DNA of 34,429 nt, taken from Endozoicomonas arenosclerae (GTDB taxonomy: Bacteria > Pseudomonadota > Gammaproteobacteria > Pseudomonadales > Endozoicomonadaceae). This document shows positions 22,485 to 29,954 of the stretch, piece by piece (position 1 is the first letter of the stretch; the number at the start of each line of letters is the position of its first letter). The notes under the pieces were generated by a model, which saw only the letters and a list, made by a program, of their open reading frames with translations, had not been told where the DNA came from and ran no database searches. The stretch spans positions 1 through 34,429 of the forward strand of contig NZ_LASA01000095.1 of the NCBI RefSeq assembly GCF_001562015.1. The letters are read 5' to 3'. The translations under genes were made by a program, and so were the position numbers.

Positions 22485-24809
22485 ATGTTAAGAAAGTCTT
22501 TGCTGGCCGTGTCTATTGCTGCCGTGCTTGGAACCCTGGCTGGCTGCGATTCCAACGACGATGAAAGCACCGTTATTGGTGGCACACCGGAAACCTCATT
22601 AACCCAGTATGTCGATACCACCATAGGTACCGGTGGACTGGGCAATACTTACCCCGGTGCAACTGTGCCTCATGGCATGATTCAGTTGAGCCCTGATAAC
22701 GGTGTCAGTGGCTGGGATTACATCGGCGGCTATTTCTATCACGACGACCTGCAACAGATGATTGGTTTCTCTCATACTCACCTGTCCGGTACCGGTGCAG
22801 GCGATATGTATGACCTCCGGGTGATGCCGACCAACAGCCGCTCTGATCTGCTGAGAGCCAACAAGGAAGCTTCAGAGTTTGATCATGAAAATGAAACGGC
22901 TACTGCTGGCTACTATCAGGTAATGCTCAAGGATTACGGCATTAATGCAGAGCTGACCAGCACCGAGCGAGTGGGTTTTCATCGTTACCAGTTCCCCGCT
23001 GACGATCGCTCCGAGATCGTCATTGATCCAGGCCATACCATGAACTGGGATTTGCCTACAGACACCATGATCAGAGTTGTTGATAACCAGACACTGGAAG
23101 GTTATCGCATGTCGGAAGGCTGGGCAGCGGACCAGCGCGAACACTTTGTTATCAAGTTCTCCAAGCCGTTCAAGAATTACCGACTGTTTGAGTACGTTTA
23201 TGGTGAAGACGGTACCCAAGTTGAAGGCAATGAGGTGAAAAAAGATTACACCCGAGCCTATCTGGAGTTTGAAACCACCGCTGAAATGACGGACGTTGAA
23301 GTCAAAGTCGCCATGTCATCCGTCAGCATCGAAGGTGCTTATAAAAATCTGGAAGCTGAAGCCGCTGATCTGGACTTTGATGGCGCCCACGAACGCGCTA
23401 CCGCACTCTGGGAAGATGAGCTGGAAAAAGTCGAGATTCCGACAGAAGACGAAAGCTTCAACGACGAAAAACGTATTTTCTACACAGCTATCTATCACTC
23501 ACTGCTAGGCCCTACACTGCACTCTGATGTCGATGGCCAATACAAAGGGGCTGACCATCAAATCCAGAAAGCAGAAGGTTTTGATCGCTACGACACTTTC
23601 TCTCTCTGGGATACCTATCGTGCCGCTCATCCGCTCTATACCATTCTGGAACCGGAGCGTGTGGACGATATGGTTGAGTCCATGCTGGCTCACTATGATG
23701 AAACCGGTGAGCTGCCCGTCTGGAGCCTGAAGGGCAATGAGACTGATATGATGCAGGGATATCATGCTCTGCCGGTTATTGCAGATGCCATTCTGAAAGG
23801 CATAGGTGACTTTGATCGGGAGCATGCTTATGAAGCCATGAAGGCAACTGCACAGAGTCTGGATATTGCAGGCATGAAACATTATCTAAAAGACGGCTAT
23901 GTTCACTACAGCGATGCAGAAGGCAGTGACCTTTGGGCTGCGTCCAAAACACTGGAATATGCATACGACGACTGGAGTGTTGCCCAGATAGCCAAATTGC
24001 TGGGCAAGGAAGACGATTATACAAGGTTCATGGAGCGCTCTGAGTACTGGCGTAATCAATTTGATCCTTCCCAGAAATGGATGGTTCCCCGCCTCGCCAA
24101 TGGCAACTTCATCTCCGACTTTGATCCGGAAGAATACGACCGAGGTTTCTCTGAGAGTAACGGCTGGCATTATTTTGCTTCTGTGCCCCAGAATGTTGAA
24201 GGTCTGATTGAATTGATTGGTGGCAGCAAAGCCTTTGAACGCCGCCTGGATCAGATGTTCAACACAGAACCTGATTTGGAAGAAGGAGAAGAACTGCCTA
24301 TTTTCAGTACCGGAATGGTGGGCCAGTATGTTCAGGGCAACGAACCAGACCAGCACGTCCCCTACCTGTATAACTTTGTGGGCACTCCCTGGAAAACCCA
24401 GAAGTGGCTCAAGGAAATCAATGAAGTCTGCTATGCCGATACTCCGGAAGGTATCTGCGGAAATGACGACTATGGTCAAATGTCAGCCTGGTATGTCTTT
24501 GGCGCCATGGGCTTCTATCCAGTCAACCCTGCTAACGGTGTCTATGCCATTGGTAAGCCAATCTTCCCGGAGTTAACCCTGAACCTGCCAGACAACAAGT
24601 CCTTCAAGGTGATCGCCGAGAACGTTTCTGACGAAAACATCTACATTCAGTCTGCAACGCTCAATGGTGAAGTGCTGGATCGCTCCTGGTTGACCCATGA
24701 GGAAATCATGAACGGTGGGGAGCTGAAGTTCGTGATGTACAACGAGCCCAACAAGGATTGGGCTTCCACGCCTGAATCCGTGCCACCATCATGCCTTCCC
24801 CAGTCCTGA
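22485..24809 (+). CDS. Divergent GH92 exo-alpha-mannosidase lipoprotein (array copy 5)
   Basis: The start is taken at ATG 22485, giving 774 residues beginning MLRKSLLAVSIAAVLGTLA, lipobox LAGC with Cys21 followed by Asp; an in-frame GTG at 22449 would put 12 residues before the signal peptide. The enzyme differs most from the others. It has YVDTTIGTGGLGNTYPGA, GFSHTHLSGTGAGDMYD, TFSLWDTYRAAHPL, TLEYAYDDWSVA, FSESNGWHYFASVPQN in place of the usual EGNxWQW segment, GNEPDQH (about 617) and GNDDYGQMSAWYVFGAMGFYPV. The last is closer to the GH92 proteins typical of Bacteroidetes. It is an exo-alpha-mannosidase of probably different linkage specificity. A short Pro/Ser-rich tail ends the protein. 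Confidence 0.92.
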   Translation: MLRKSLLAVSIAAVLGTLAGCDSNDDESTVIGGTPETSLTQYVDTTIGTGGLGNTYPGATVPHGMIQLSPDNGVSGWDYIGGYFYHDDLQQMIGFSHTHLSGTGAGDMYDLRVMPTNSRSDLLRANKEASEFDHENETATAGYYQVMLKDYGINAELTSTERVGFHRYQFPADDRSEIVIDPGHTMNWDLPTDTMIRVVDNQTLEGYRMSEGWAADQREHFVIKFSKPFKNYRLFEYVYGEDGTQVEGNEVKKDYTRAYLEFETTAEMTDVEVKVAMSSVSIEGAYKNLEAEAADLDFDGAHERATALWEDELEKVEIPTEDESFNDEKRIFYTAIYHSLLGPTLHSDVDGQYKGADHQIQKAEGFDRYDTFSLWDTYRAAHPLYTILEPERVDDMVESMLAHYDETGELPVWSLKGNETDMMQGYHALPVIADAILKGIGDFDREHAYEAMKATAQSLDIAGMKHYLKDGYVHYSDAEGSDLWAASKTLEYAYDDWSVAQIAKLLGKEDDYTRFMERSEYWRNQFDPSQKWMVPRLANGNFISDFDPEEYDRGFSESNGWHYFASVPQNVEGLIELIGGSKAFERRLDQMFNTEPDLEEGEELPIFSTGMVGQYVQGNEPDQHVPYLYNFVGTPWKTQKWLKEINEVCYADTPEGICGNDDYGQMSAWYVFGAMGFYPVNPANGVYAIGKPIFPELTLNLPDNKSFKVIAENVSDENIYIQSATLNGEVLDRSWLTHEEIMNGGELKFVMYNEPNKDWASTPESVPPSCLPQS

Positions 24810-24815
24810 TATCCT

Positions 24816-24839
24816 GAGTGCCGGGTGAGCCTGGCACTC
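24816..24839 (+). terminator. Stem-loop after GH92 copy 5, possible terminator
   Basis: GAGTGCCGGG (24816-24825) pairs with CCTGGCACTC (24830-24839), ten pairs with one G-U, loop TGAG, followed by TTGAATT. The stem is strong but the T-run is broken, so termination efficiency is uncertain. Confidence 0.5.
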
Positions 24840-24852
24840 TTGAATTCGATCT

Positions 24853-24895
24853 CTCCGGGTCGATGAAGCTGTTATGAATCCCCATCGACCCGGAG
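24853..24895 (+). promoter_or_regulatory. 13-bp hairpin that occludes the PP2C ribosome-binding site
   Basis: CTCCGGGTCGATG (24853-24865) is the exact reverse complement of CATCGACCCGGAG (24883-24895), with a 17-base loop. The only purine-rich ribosome-binding site before ATG 24906 is GGAG at 24892-24895, the last four bases of the 3' arm. Folded RNA would therefore hide it. This suggests translational control, or a terminator without a T-run. Confidence 0.5.
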
Positions 24896-24905
24896 CACCC
24901 TTTCA

Positions 24906-26801
24906 ATGGCCTACGGTGGTAGCCCAGAGCTTAAAATCAATCCAGGCCAGCTCTATGATCAGCTGCAGAAGATACAGCTACAGTGTCACGAAAGCACTGA
25001 AGCTGTTGGCATCACTTCGACTGGAAGAGCCGTTTCAGCGCTTACTTACCAGCAGCTCTCCGATGAAGAGAAACAGGGTAGCAGCTTCCTTGAGTGCCAG
25101 AAGCGACTGTCAGAAAAGCTGAGGAAATTTCAATCAGCAGCCGTCCTGGAAAGCAGGAAAATCACCCCCGAAGAGGTCTCTTCATCCCCCACTTTGCAAA
25201 GTTCCATTGAGATTGTTCAGGCCTTGCTGCCCAAAAAGCCTGCCGCTGAAGTAGCACGTTCTACTCAAGCAATCCTGATACTGGACAGCGCCAGATACTT
25301 CCTTCGAGAAGGCAATAAAAAGAATGCCTTTCAGGAACTGGAAGATCTGATCAGAACGATCAAGCGGGAAGATAGCCCTGAAGAGTACGATGAGGCTGTT
25401 CTTAAAATGGCTGAAATTTACGGTCCCAAAACCGCAGGAGGCTTTGATGTTAAAGTATTATTAACGCATCTGGAGACCTCGGCCCGTTCAGGCAATCAGC
25501 AGGCGGTCCAAGAGTATCGGAAACTCAAGGCAACAGCTCAGAAAAAAACAGATCAATGGGCACCCACTCATCTTGGTGAAAGCTCCATTCGATGGACCGG
25601 CTTCAATACAAAAGGGAAAGACCGGTTCGAAGCCAGAACTCAGGCTAGCTTTACCGATGAAATGAAAGAGAGACTGAAGGCATACAACCATAAACGTTCA
25701 ACGGAGCAACTCAACCACCTTGATTATCGTGCAGAACCCAGCCCTGAAAAGGTTAGATTAAAGCTCAAAAAAGCCAGAGAGAAAGCGGACTGGCATCAGG
25801 GAATCAAACGAGAGAAATTCAAACGCCGAAAAAACTTCAAGACCTTTCCTGAAAGCCTGGATCCATTCAACGTACCTCCAGAACCGGTCATTCATACATC
25901 GGCCCCTTCAAGGTTCACAAATCTGGGCATCGCCAGCTGCATTAGCAGAAAACCTCGCATGGAGGATGCCCACCTTGCAGATACCTTCTCACTCCAGTGT
26001 GGAGACAAAACCATACCAATAGCCATCACCGGAGTTTTTGACGGTCACACAAGCAGCGGAGATGGCAGCCTGGCTTCAAACTATGCAGCAAGAAATATCA
26101 CCCGGTATCTGGCTAAACGTCTGGCTGAGTTCAACCCGACAGGTGAGCTTACAGAAGTGGGTATCTGGAATGCGCTTAAACTTGCTCTGGTCGATCTCTC
26201 CCGTGATCCTTTTTACTATCAGAAAGAGACATACAATACAGGCACCACAGCCAATATCTCCCTGGTCATCGGCGATCACCTTTGGGTAGTGAATACAGGA
26301 GATAGCCGTGCAATCCTGCTCAAGGAAGATGGCTCATGCCTTCAGCTCTCTGAAGACGCAAAAGCCTATATAGAAAATAATGACTATCTGACCAGTGAGA
26401 AAAGTGAATACGGCGTGTCCGGAGAAAAGCGAGGTGGTTATTTTGATCCTGTCGATGGGCGACTGCGTTCTCCTAACAGGATGGTCAGCCTGGGAACCGC
26501 CAGATCAGTGGGCGATGTTAATATGGGCGGAGCTGCTTCTGCCCGACCTAAAATCACCTGTTTTGCTCTTTCAGAACTCCAGGGGGGAACCCTAATACAA
26601 TGCTGCGACGGGGTCTTCGACATCGCCAGCAGTGACCAGGTGGCAGAGCGAGTTTTTGAAAATAGAAAGCTAGGCGACTTCACCTCCAAAGATTTGGCGG
26701 AGGATATTGTTCAGGCAAGTTATTACACGGGTTCAAAAGACAATTTAACCGCCTTGGTCATTCCAGTACACTCAATGGTGGAAGCCTTAAAAGCGCAGTA
26801 A
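24906..26801 (+). CDS. PP2C-family Ser/Thr protein phosphatase with long N-terminal extension
   Basis: This 631-residue protein has no signal peptide. The C-terminal part (about 340-622) is a eukaryotic-type PP2C (PPM) domain with all main motifs: RKPRMEDAH, VFDGHTS (usual DGHGG is changed after His), NTGTTANISLV, VVNTGDSRAIL, TARSVGDVNM, CCDGVFD (near 566) and GSKDNLTALVIPV. The metal-binding Asp residues are kept, so it is probably an active Mn/Mg-dependent phosphatase of phospho-Ser/Thr. The first 340 residues match no domain I know; they are helix-rich and become strongly basic near 265-315, including KREKFKRRKNFK. No partner kinase is adjacent. It could be a cytoplasmic regulator or a secreted host-directed effector; the sequence does not decide between them. 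Confidence 0.85.
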   Translation: MAYGGSPELKINPGQLYDQLQKIQLQCHESTEAVGITSTGRAVSALTYQQLSDEEKQGSSFLECQKRLSEKLRKFQSAAVLESRKITPEEVSSSPTLQSSIEIVQALLPKKPAAEVARSTQAILILDSARYFLREGNKKNAFQELEDLIRTIKREDSPEEYDEAVLKMAEIYGPKTAGGFDVKVLLTHLETSARSGNQQAVQEYRKLKATAQKKTDQWAPTHLGESSIRWTGFNTKGKDRFEARTQASFTDEMKERLKAYNHKRSTEQLNHLDYRAEPSPEKVRLKLKKAREKADWHQGIKREKFKRRKNFKTFPESLDPFNVPPEPVIHTSAPSRFTNLGIASCISRKPRMEDAHLADTFSLQCGDKTIPIAITGVFDGHTSSGDGSLASNYAARNITRYLAKRLAEFNPTGELTEVGIWNALKLALVDLSRDPFYYQKETYNTGTTANISLVIGDHLWVVNTGDSRAILLKEDGSCLQLSEDAKAYIENNDYLTSEKSEYGVSGEKRGGYFDPVDGRLRSPNRMVSLGTARSVGDVNMGGAASARPKITCFALSELQGGTLIQCCDGVFDIASSDQVAERVFENRKLGDFTSKDLAEDIVQASYYTGSKDNLTALVIPVHSMVEALKAQ

Positions 26802-26846
26802 AACCTCTCCCTCCTCTTCCGCTTCCACGCAACGGAGAAAGAAGTA

Positions 26847-27821
26847 ATGATTCGTTTTGCCGTCATTGGAACCAACTGGATCAGTCACGCCTTTTGCAGG
26901 GCCGCACATGAGACAGGCAAACTCCTTTTGCAAGCTGTCTATTCCCGCCAACTGGAATCAGCCCAGGCTTTTGCTGCTGAGTACGGTGTCTCCAGCTGCT
27001 ATAACAACCTTGAAGCCATGGCGGAAAGCAAGGACATTGATGCCGTATATATTGCCAGCCCCAATGCTTTTCACGCCCCTCAGGCAGCACTTTTTCTGCA
27101 AGCCGGGAAGCATGTCATCGTTGAAAAGCCCATTGCCTCCAATGTTTCTGAAGTTGATCATCTGATTGATCTGGCCAGACAAAACAATGTCGTTTTGTTT
27201 GAAGCCATGAAGACCCGTTACCTGCCCAATATGGATGTCTGCAAAAAAGCATTGCCGAATCTGGGCAAACTGAGAAAAGCCTATTTTTCCTATTGCCAGT
27301 ATTCTTCAAGGTATCAGCGTTATCTGAACGGTGAGAATCCCAACACATTCAATCCAGCATTCTCTAACGGCTCATTGATGGACATTGGTATTTATCCTGT
27401 CAGCGCTGCCGTCGAACTGTTTGGTGCACCACAAAGCTTTACTGCAAATGGCAGTTTGTTGGAGTCTGGAGTGGATGCGGAAGGTTCTCTGACTCTTCAT
27501 TACGAGGATTTTGAAGTACTGATCGCCCATTCAAAGGTCAGTGACGGCCATATTCCCAGTGAAATTCAGGGAGAACAGGGCACTTTGCTGATCGACTTTA
27601 TTTCTGAGTGCCGTGGAGTCACCCTGATGGAGCGCGGTCACCCGGTCAAAGAACTCACCGAATCTCAGGTCGAAAATACCATGGAGTATGAAGCAGCTGC
27701 ATTTGCCGACTTGATAGGACGAAGGGAAGTCGATCACCCAGGGCTGGCGAAAACACGGGAAGTCAGCCGGATCATCACAGAAGCAAGAGAAACATTAGGC
27801 GTTATCTATCCTGCAGACTGA
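26847..27821 (+). CDS. Gfo/Idh/MocA-family NAD(P)-dependent oxidoreductase
   Basis: This 324-residue cytoplasmic enzyme has an N-terminal Rossmann fold starting MIRFAVIGTNWISHAF (a GTNWI variant of the glycine-rich loop) and then AVYIASPNAFHAPQA. HVIVEKPIASN (about 90-100) holds the EKP motif whose Lys is catalytic in the family, and SLMDIGIYPVSAAVELFG (about 175-192) lies at the substrate site. Family members oxidise or reduce sugars, inositols and related compounds at a ring or carbonyl carbon. GGAG upstream of the ATG supports the start. It follows the PP2C gene by 45 bp and is closed by a strong terminator. Position between the mannosidase array and the GH1 gene suggests sugar metabolism, but the substrate is unknown. 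Confidence 0.88.
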   Translation: MIRFAVIGTNWISHAFCRAAHETGKLLLQAVYSRQLESAQAFAAEYGVSSCYNNLEAMAESKDIDAVYIASPNAFHAPQAALFLQAGKHVIVEKPIASNVSEVDHLIDLARQNNVVLFEAMKTRYLPNMDVCKKALPNLGKLRKAYFSYCQYSSRYQRYLNGENPNTFNPAFSNGSLMDIGIYPVSAAVELFGAPQSFTANGSLLESGVDAEGSLTLHYEDFEVLIAHSKVSDGHIPSEIQGEQGTLLIDFISECRGVTLMERGHPVKELTESQVENTMEYEAAAFADLIGRREVDHPGLAKTREVSRIITEARETLGVIYPAD

Positions 27822-27826
27822 TAGCA

Positions 27827-27850
27827 AAAACCCCGGCAAGCCGGGGTTTT
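27827..27850. terminator. Strong bidirectional intrinsic terminator
   Basis: AAAACCCCGG (27827-27836) and CCGGGGTTTT (27841-27850) pair perfectly around CAAG, followed by CTTTCT on the plus strand and preceded by an A-run that gives a T-run on the minus strand. It ends the rightward oxidoreductase transcript and the leftward GH1 transcript, which converge here. Confidence 0.9.
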
Positions 27851-27871
27851 CTTTCTCAGACTTCCTCGCGG

Positions 27872-29260
27872 TCAGAAGCCATTCTGCCGGGCAGCATCCC
27901 TGAACCAGAGGCCACTCTTCTTAATGGTTCGCTCCTGGGTTTCCAGATCCAGGCTGACAAAGCCATAGCGATTCTTATAGGCATTCAACCAGGACCAGCA
28001 ATCAATAAAGGTCCACAAATGATAGCCCCTCACTTTAGAGCCTTCCTGTGAGGCTTTATGAATCCATTTCAGGTGATCGCTGATGAAATCAATGCGGTAG
28101 TCATCCTGAATCTGACCCTTCACTTCAAACTGCTTCTCACCTTCCACACCCATACCGTTTTCAGAGATATAGACTTCGATGTTGTCGTAGTTATCTCTCA
28201 GATCCAGCAGTGTGTCGTATATCCCTTTCTCATAGATTTCCCAGCCACGGTGCTCGTTCATCTTGCGACCAGGCATTTCATAAAAATCGTAGAAATTTTC
28301 AGGAACAAAAGGTGCATCTGCAGCTGGTGCCACTTCTTTGGCTTTGACACGACGTGGCTGGTAGTAATTAAAACCCAGTACATCGATGGTGTTGGCAGCA
28401 ATAATCTCCAGATCAGCTTTGTCATATTCAGGCAGCTGATCGTGCTCTTTCAGTAGCTCCACCAGCTCACGAGGGTATGTTCCCTTGGTGACGGGATCCA
28501 GGAAAGCGCGGGTACAGAACAGATCCGCCATGTGAGCCGCTTTCTGATCTTCCGGAGAATCACTGCGAGCGTAGGTTGGAGATAGATTCAGAATAATACC
28601 GATCTTGCCACCCAGATCTGCTTTACGATAGCGCTCAATCGCGCAGGCATTGGCCAGGATAGAGTGGTAAGCCACTTGTGCGGCTCTTTTAAAATCTACG
28701 ACACAAGGCCAGTGATAAACATTCAGGTAGCCGGCTTCTACAGGAACAATGGGTTCATTCTGGGTGAACCAGTAATTCACTTTGTGACCGAACAGCTCAA
28801 AGCACTTCTCAGCGTACTCGGCAAAAGCTTCTACCGTCTCACGGGATTCCCAGCCACCTTTTTCAACCAGTGGAAATGGCAGATCGAAGTGGAACAGATT
28901 GATGACAGGCTCAATACCATTTTTGATCAGCTCATCAATCATATCGTTGTAGAAGGCTACAGCTTCCTGGTTCACCTCACCGGTACCAGCAGGAATCAGA
29001 CGTGACCAGGAGATGGAAGTGCGGAACGAGTTATGACCCAGCTCTTTCATCAGAGCAATATCATTCTTGTAATTCTTGTAGAAGGTAGAGGCTTCGCAGG
29101 GGCCTACCTGATTGTGAAATTTCTCGGGCTCTTTTTCATACCAGAAATCCCAGACATTGGGTCCACGTCCGCCTTCACGGGATGCGCCTTCACACTGAGT
29201 GGCAGAGGTCGCGCTGCCCCACCAGAAATTATCGGGAAACAGGTATTCAGGAGTGCTCAT
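27872..29260 (-). CDS. GH1 family glycosidase, probable 6-phospho-beta-glucosidase
   Basis: This 462-residue cytoplasmic TIM-barrel enzyme is complete, starting YLFPDNFWWGSATSATQCEG. The acid/base Glu is in FTQNEP (near 170) and the nucleophile Glu in YISENGMG (near 367). Near 420 the sequence reads TFIDCWSWLNAYKNRYGF. Ordinary GH1 beta-glucosidases have Glu in an NFEW motif there to bind the non-reducing sugar, whereas 6-phospho-beta-glycosidases have Ser in that position plus downstream Lys/Tyr that hold the phosphate. The Ser and Tyr are present, and the Lys is shifted by one residue. Hydrolysis of PTS-imported beta-glucoside 6-phosphates is therefore likely. The gene diverges from an orphan EIIB gene, which supports the PTS link. 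The true substrate is unproven. Confidence 0.88.
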   Translation of the reverse strand: MSTPEYLFPDNFWWGSATSATQCEGASREGGRGPNVWDFWYEKEPEKFHNQVGPCEASTFYKNYKNDIALMKELGHNSFRTSISWSRLIPAGTGEVNQEAVAFYNDMIDELIKNGIEPVINLFHFDLPFPLVEKGGWESRETVEAFAEYAEKCFELFGHKVNYWFTQNEPIVPVEAGYLNVYHWPCVVDFKRAAQVAYHSILANACAIERYRKADLGGKIGIILNLSPTYARSDSPEDQKAAHMADLFCTRAFLDPVTKGTYPRELVELLKEHDQLPEYDKADLEIIAANTIDVLGFNYYQPRRVKAKEVAPAADAPFVPENFYDFYEMPGRKMNEHRGWEIYEKGIYDTLLDLRDNYDNIEVYISENGMGVEGEKQFEVKGQIQDDYRIDFISDHLKWIHKASQEGSKVRGYHLWTFIDCWSWLNAYKNRYGFVSLDLETQERTIKKSGLWFRDAARQNGF

Positions 29261-29498
29261 AGGAAACTGCTTTTATCTACAAGGGGGATAATAGTGCTCA
29301 CCTTAATGGATGAGACCGGTACCATAAATTGACCTGCATCACCTTTGTGCATGGATGGTTACAAATGTCCGCTAAATGTCGTTTTTCTTCGATTCCGATA
29401 ACAAAACCGGACACTTATAGTCAGGATCAAGAGATTGATTATGAATACAGAGACTGCCTGCTGATCTGGCAGATCCTGTGGAACAGGACACACAACAC
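29261..29498. promoter_or_regulatory. Divergent promoter region between GH1 and orphan EIIB
   Basis: This is a 238-bp gap between oppositely read genes, so it must hold both promoters. It contains two direct copies of AAATGTC at 29363-29369 and 29374-29380, 11 bp apart (one helical turn), a plausible regulator site. I found no clear -35/-10 pair. Confidence 0.4.
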
Positions 29499-29792
29499 AT
29501 GAACATCGTCGCAGTAACTGCTTGCACCACTGGTATTGCACACACTTACATGGCTGCTGAAAAACTGGCGGAATTTGCCCAGAGTCAGGGTCATGAGATC
29601 AAAGTAGAAACCCAGGGAGCACTGGGGATTGAAAACGAGATCACAGTGGAAGACATTGCAGCGGCAGACTTAGCCATTCTGGCTATTGATGTGGAGATTC
29701 AGGGCATTGAACGCTTTGAGCCACTGAAAACCATTAAGGTAGCCGTGGGTGAAGCCATTAAAGACCCTGAAGGTATTATTGCCCAGGCATAA
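29499..29792 (+). CDS. Orphan PTS fructose-family EIIB subunit
   Basis: This 97-residue EIIB starts MNIVAVTACTTGIAHTYMAA and carries its phosphorylatable Cys9 in CTTGIAHT; the usual Pro after Cys is Thr. KVETQGALGIENEI is typical of the family. I use ATG 29499 and not the in-frame GTG at 29478, because this aligns with the other EIIB in the window and has AGGA ten bases upstream. It is a paralogue of the EIIB at 12184. No EIIC or EIIA adjoins it, so it must work with a membrane subunit encoded elsewhere (possibly the EIIC at 11041) or be regulatory. The divergent GH1 gene suggests a beta-glucoside or related substrate. Confidence 0.87.
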   Translation: MNIVAVTACTTGIAHTYMAAEKLAEFAQSQGHEIKVETQGALGIENEITVEDIAAADLAILAIDVEIQGIERFEPLKTIKVAVGEAIKDPEGIIAQA

Positions 29793-29887
29793 TCCGGCTT
29801 TCAGCTTGTGAGCTACTCTCCTGCAGGGTTCCTACCCTCTGGTATTAGGTTATAAGAAATTTCTATAGCATCACTCCTACATCAACC

Positions 29888-29918
29888 TTTACCTTCCAGT
29901 TAGGGTAAGGGTTATTCT
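29888..29918 (+). promoter_or_regulatory. CueR-type promoter and operator of copA-cueR
   Basis: The -35 TTTACC (29888-29893) and -10 TATTCT (29913-29918) are separated by 19 bp, the over-long spacer of MerR-family promoters. Within it lies CCTTCC-N7-GTAAGG (29892-29910), the CueR dyad with one mismatch and the same placement as in the E. coli copA promoter. CueR binds here and untwists the promoter when it holds Cu(I). Confidence 0.88.
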
Positions 29919-29954
29919 TGGATTATTCATTTATTAATATCCGGGAGTAGGACA

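Noticed and set aside
12782-24809. Tandem GH92 genes considered as a mobile or recombinational cassette
   Set aside because: No transposase, integrase, terminal repeats or attachment-like sequences flank the array; simple duplication and divergence explains it.
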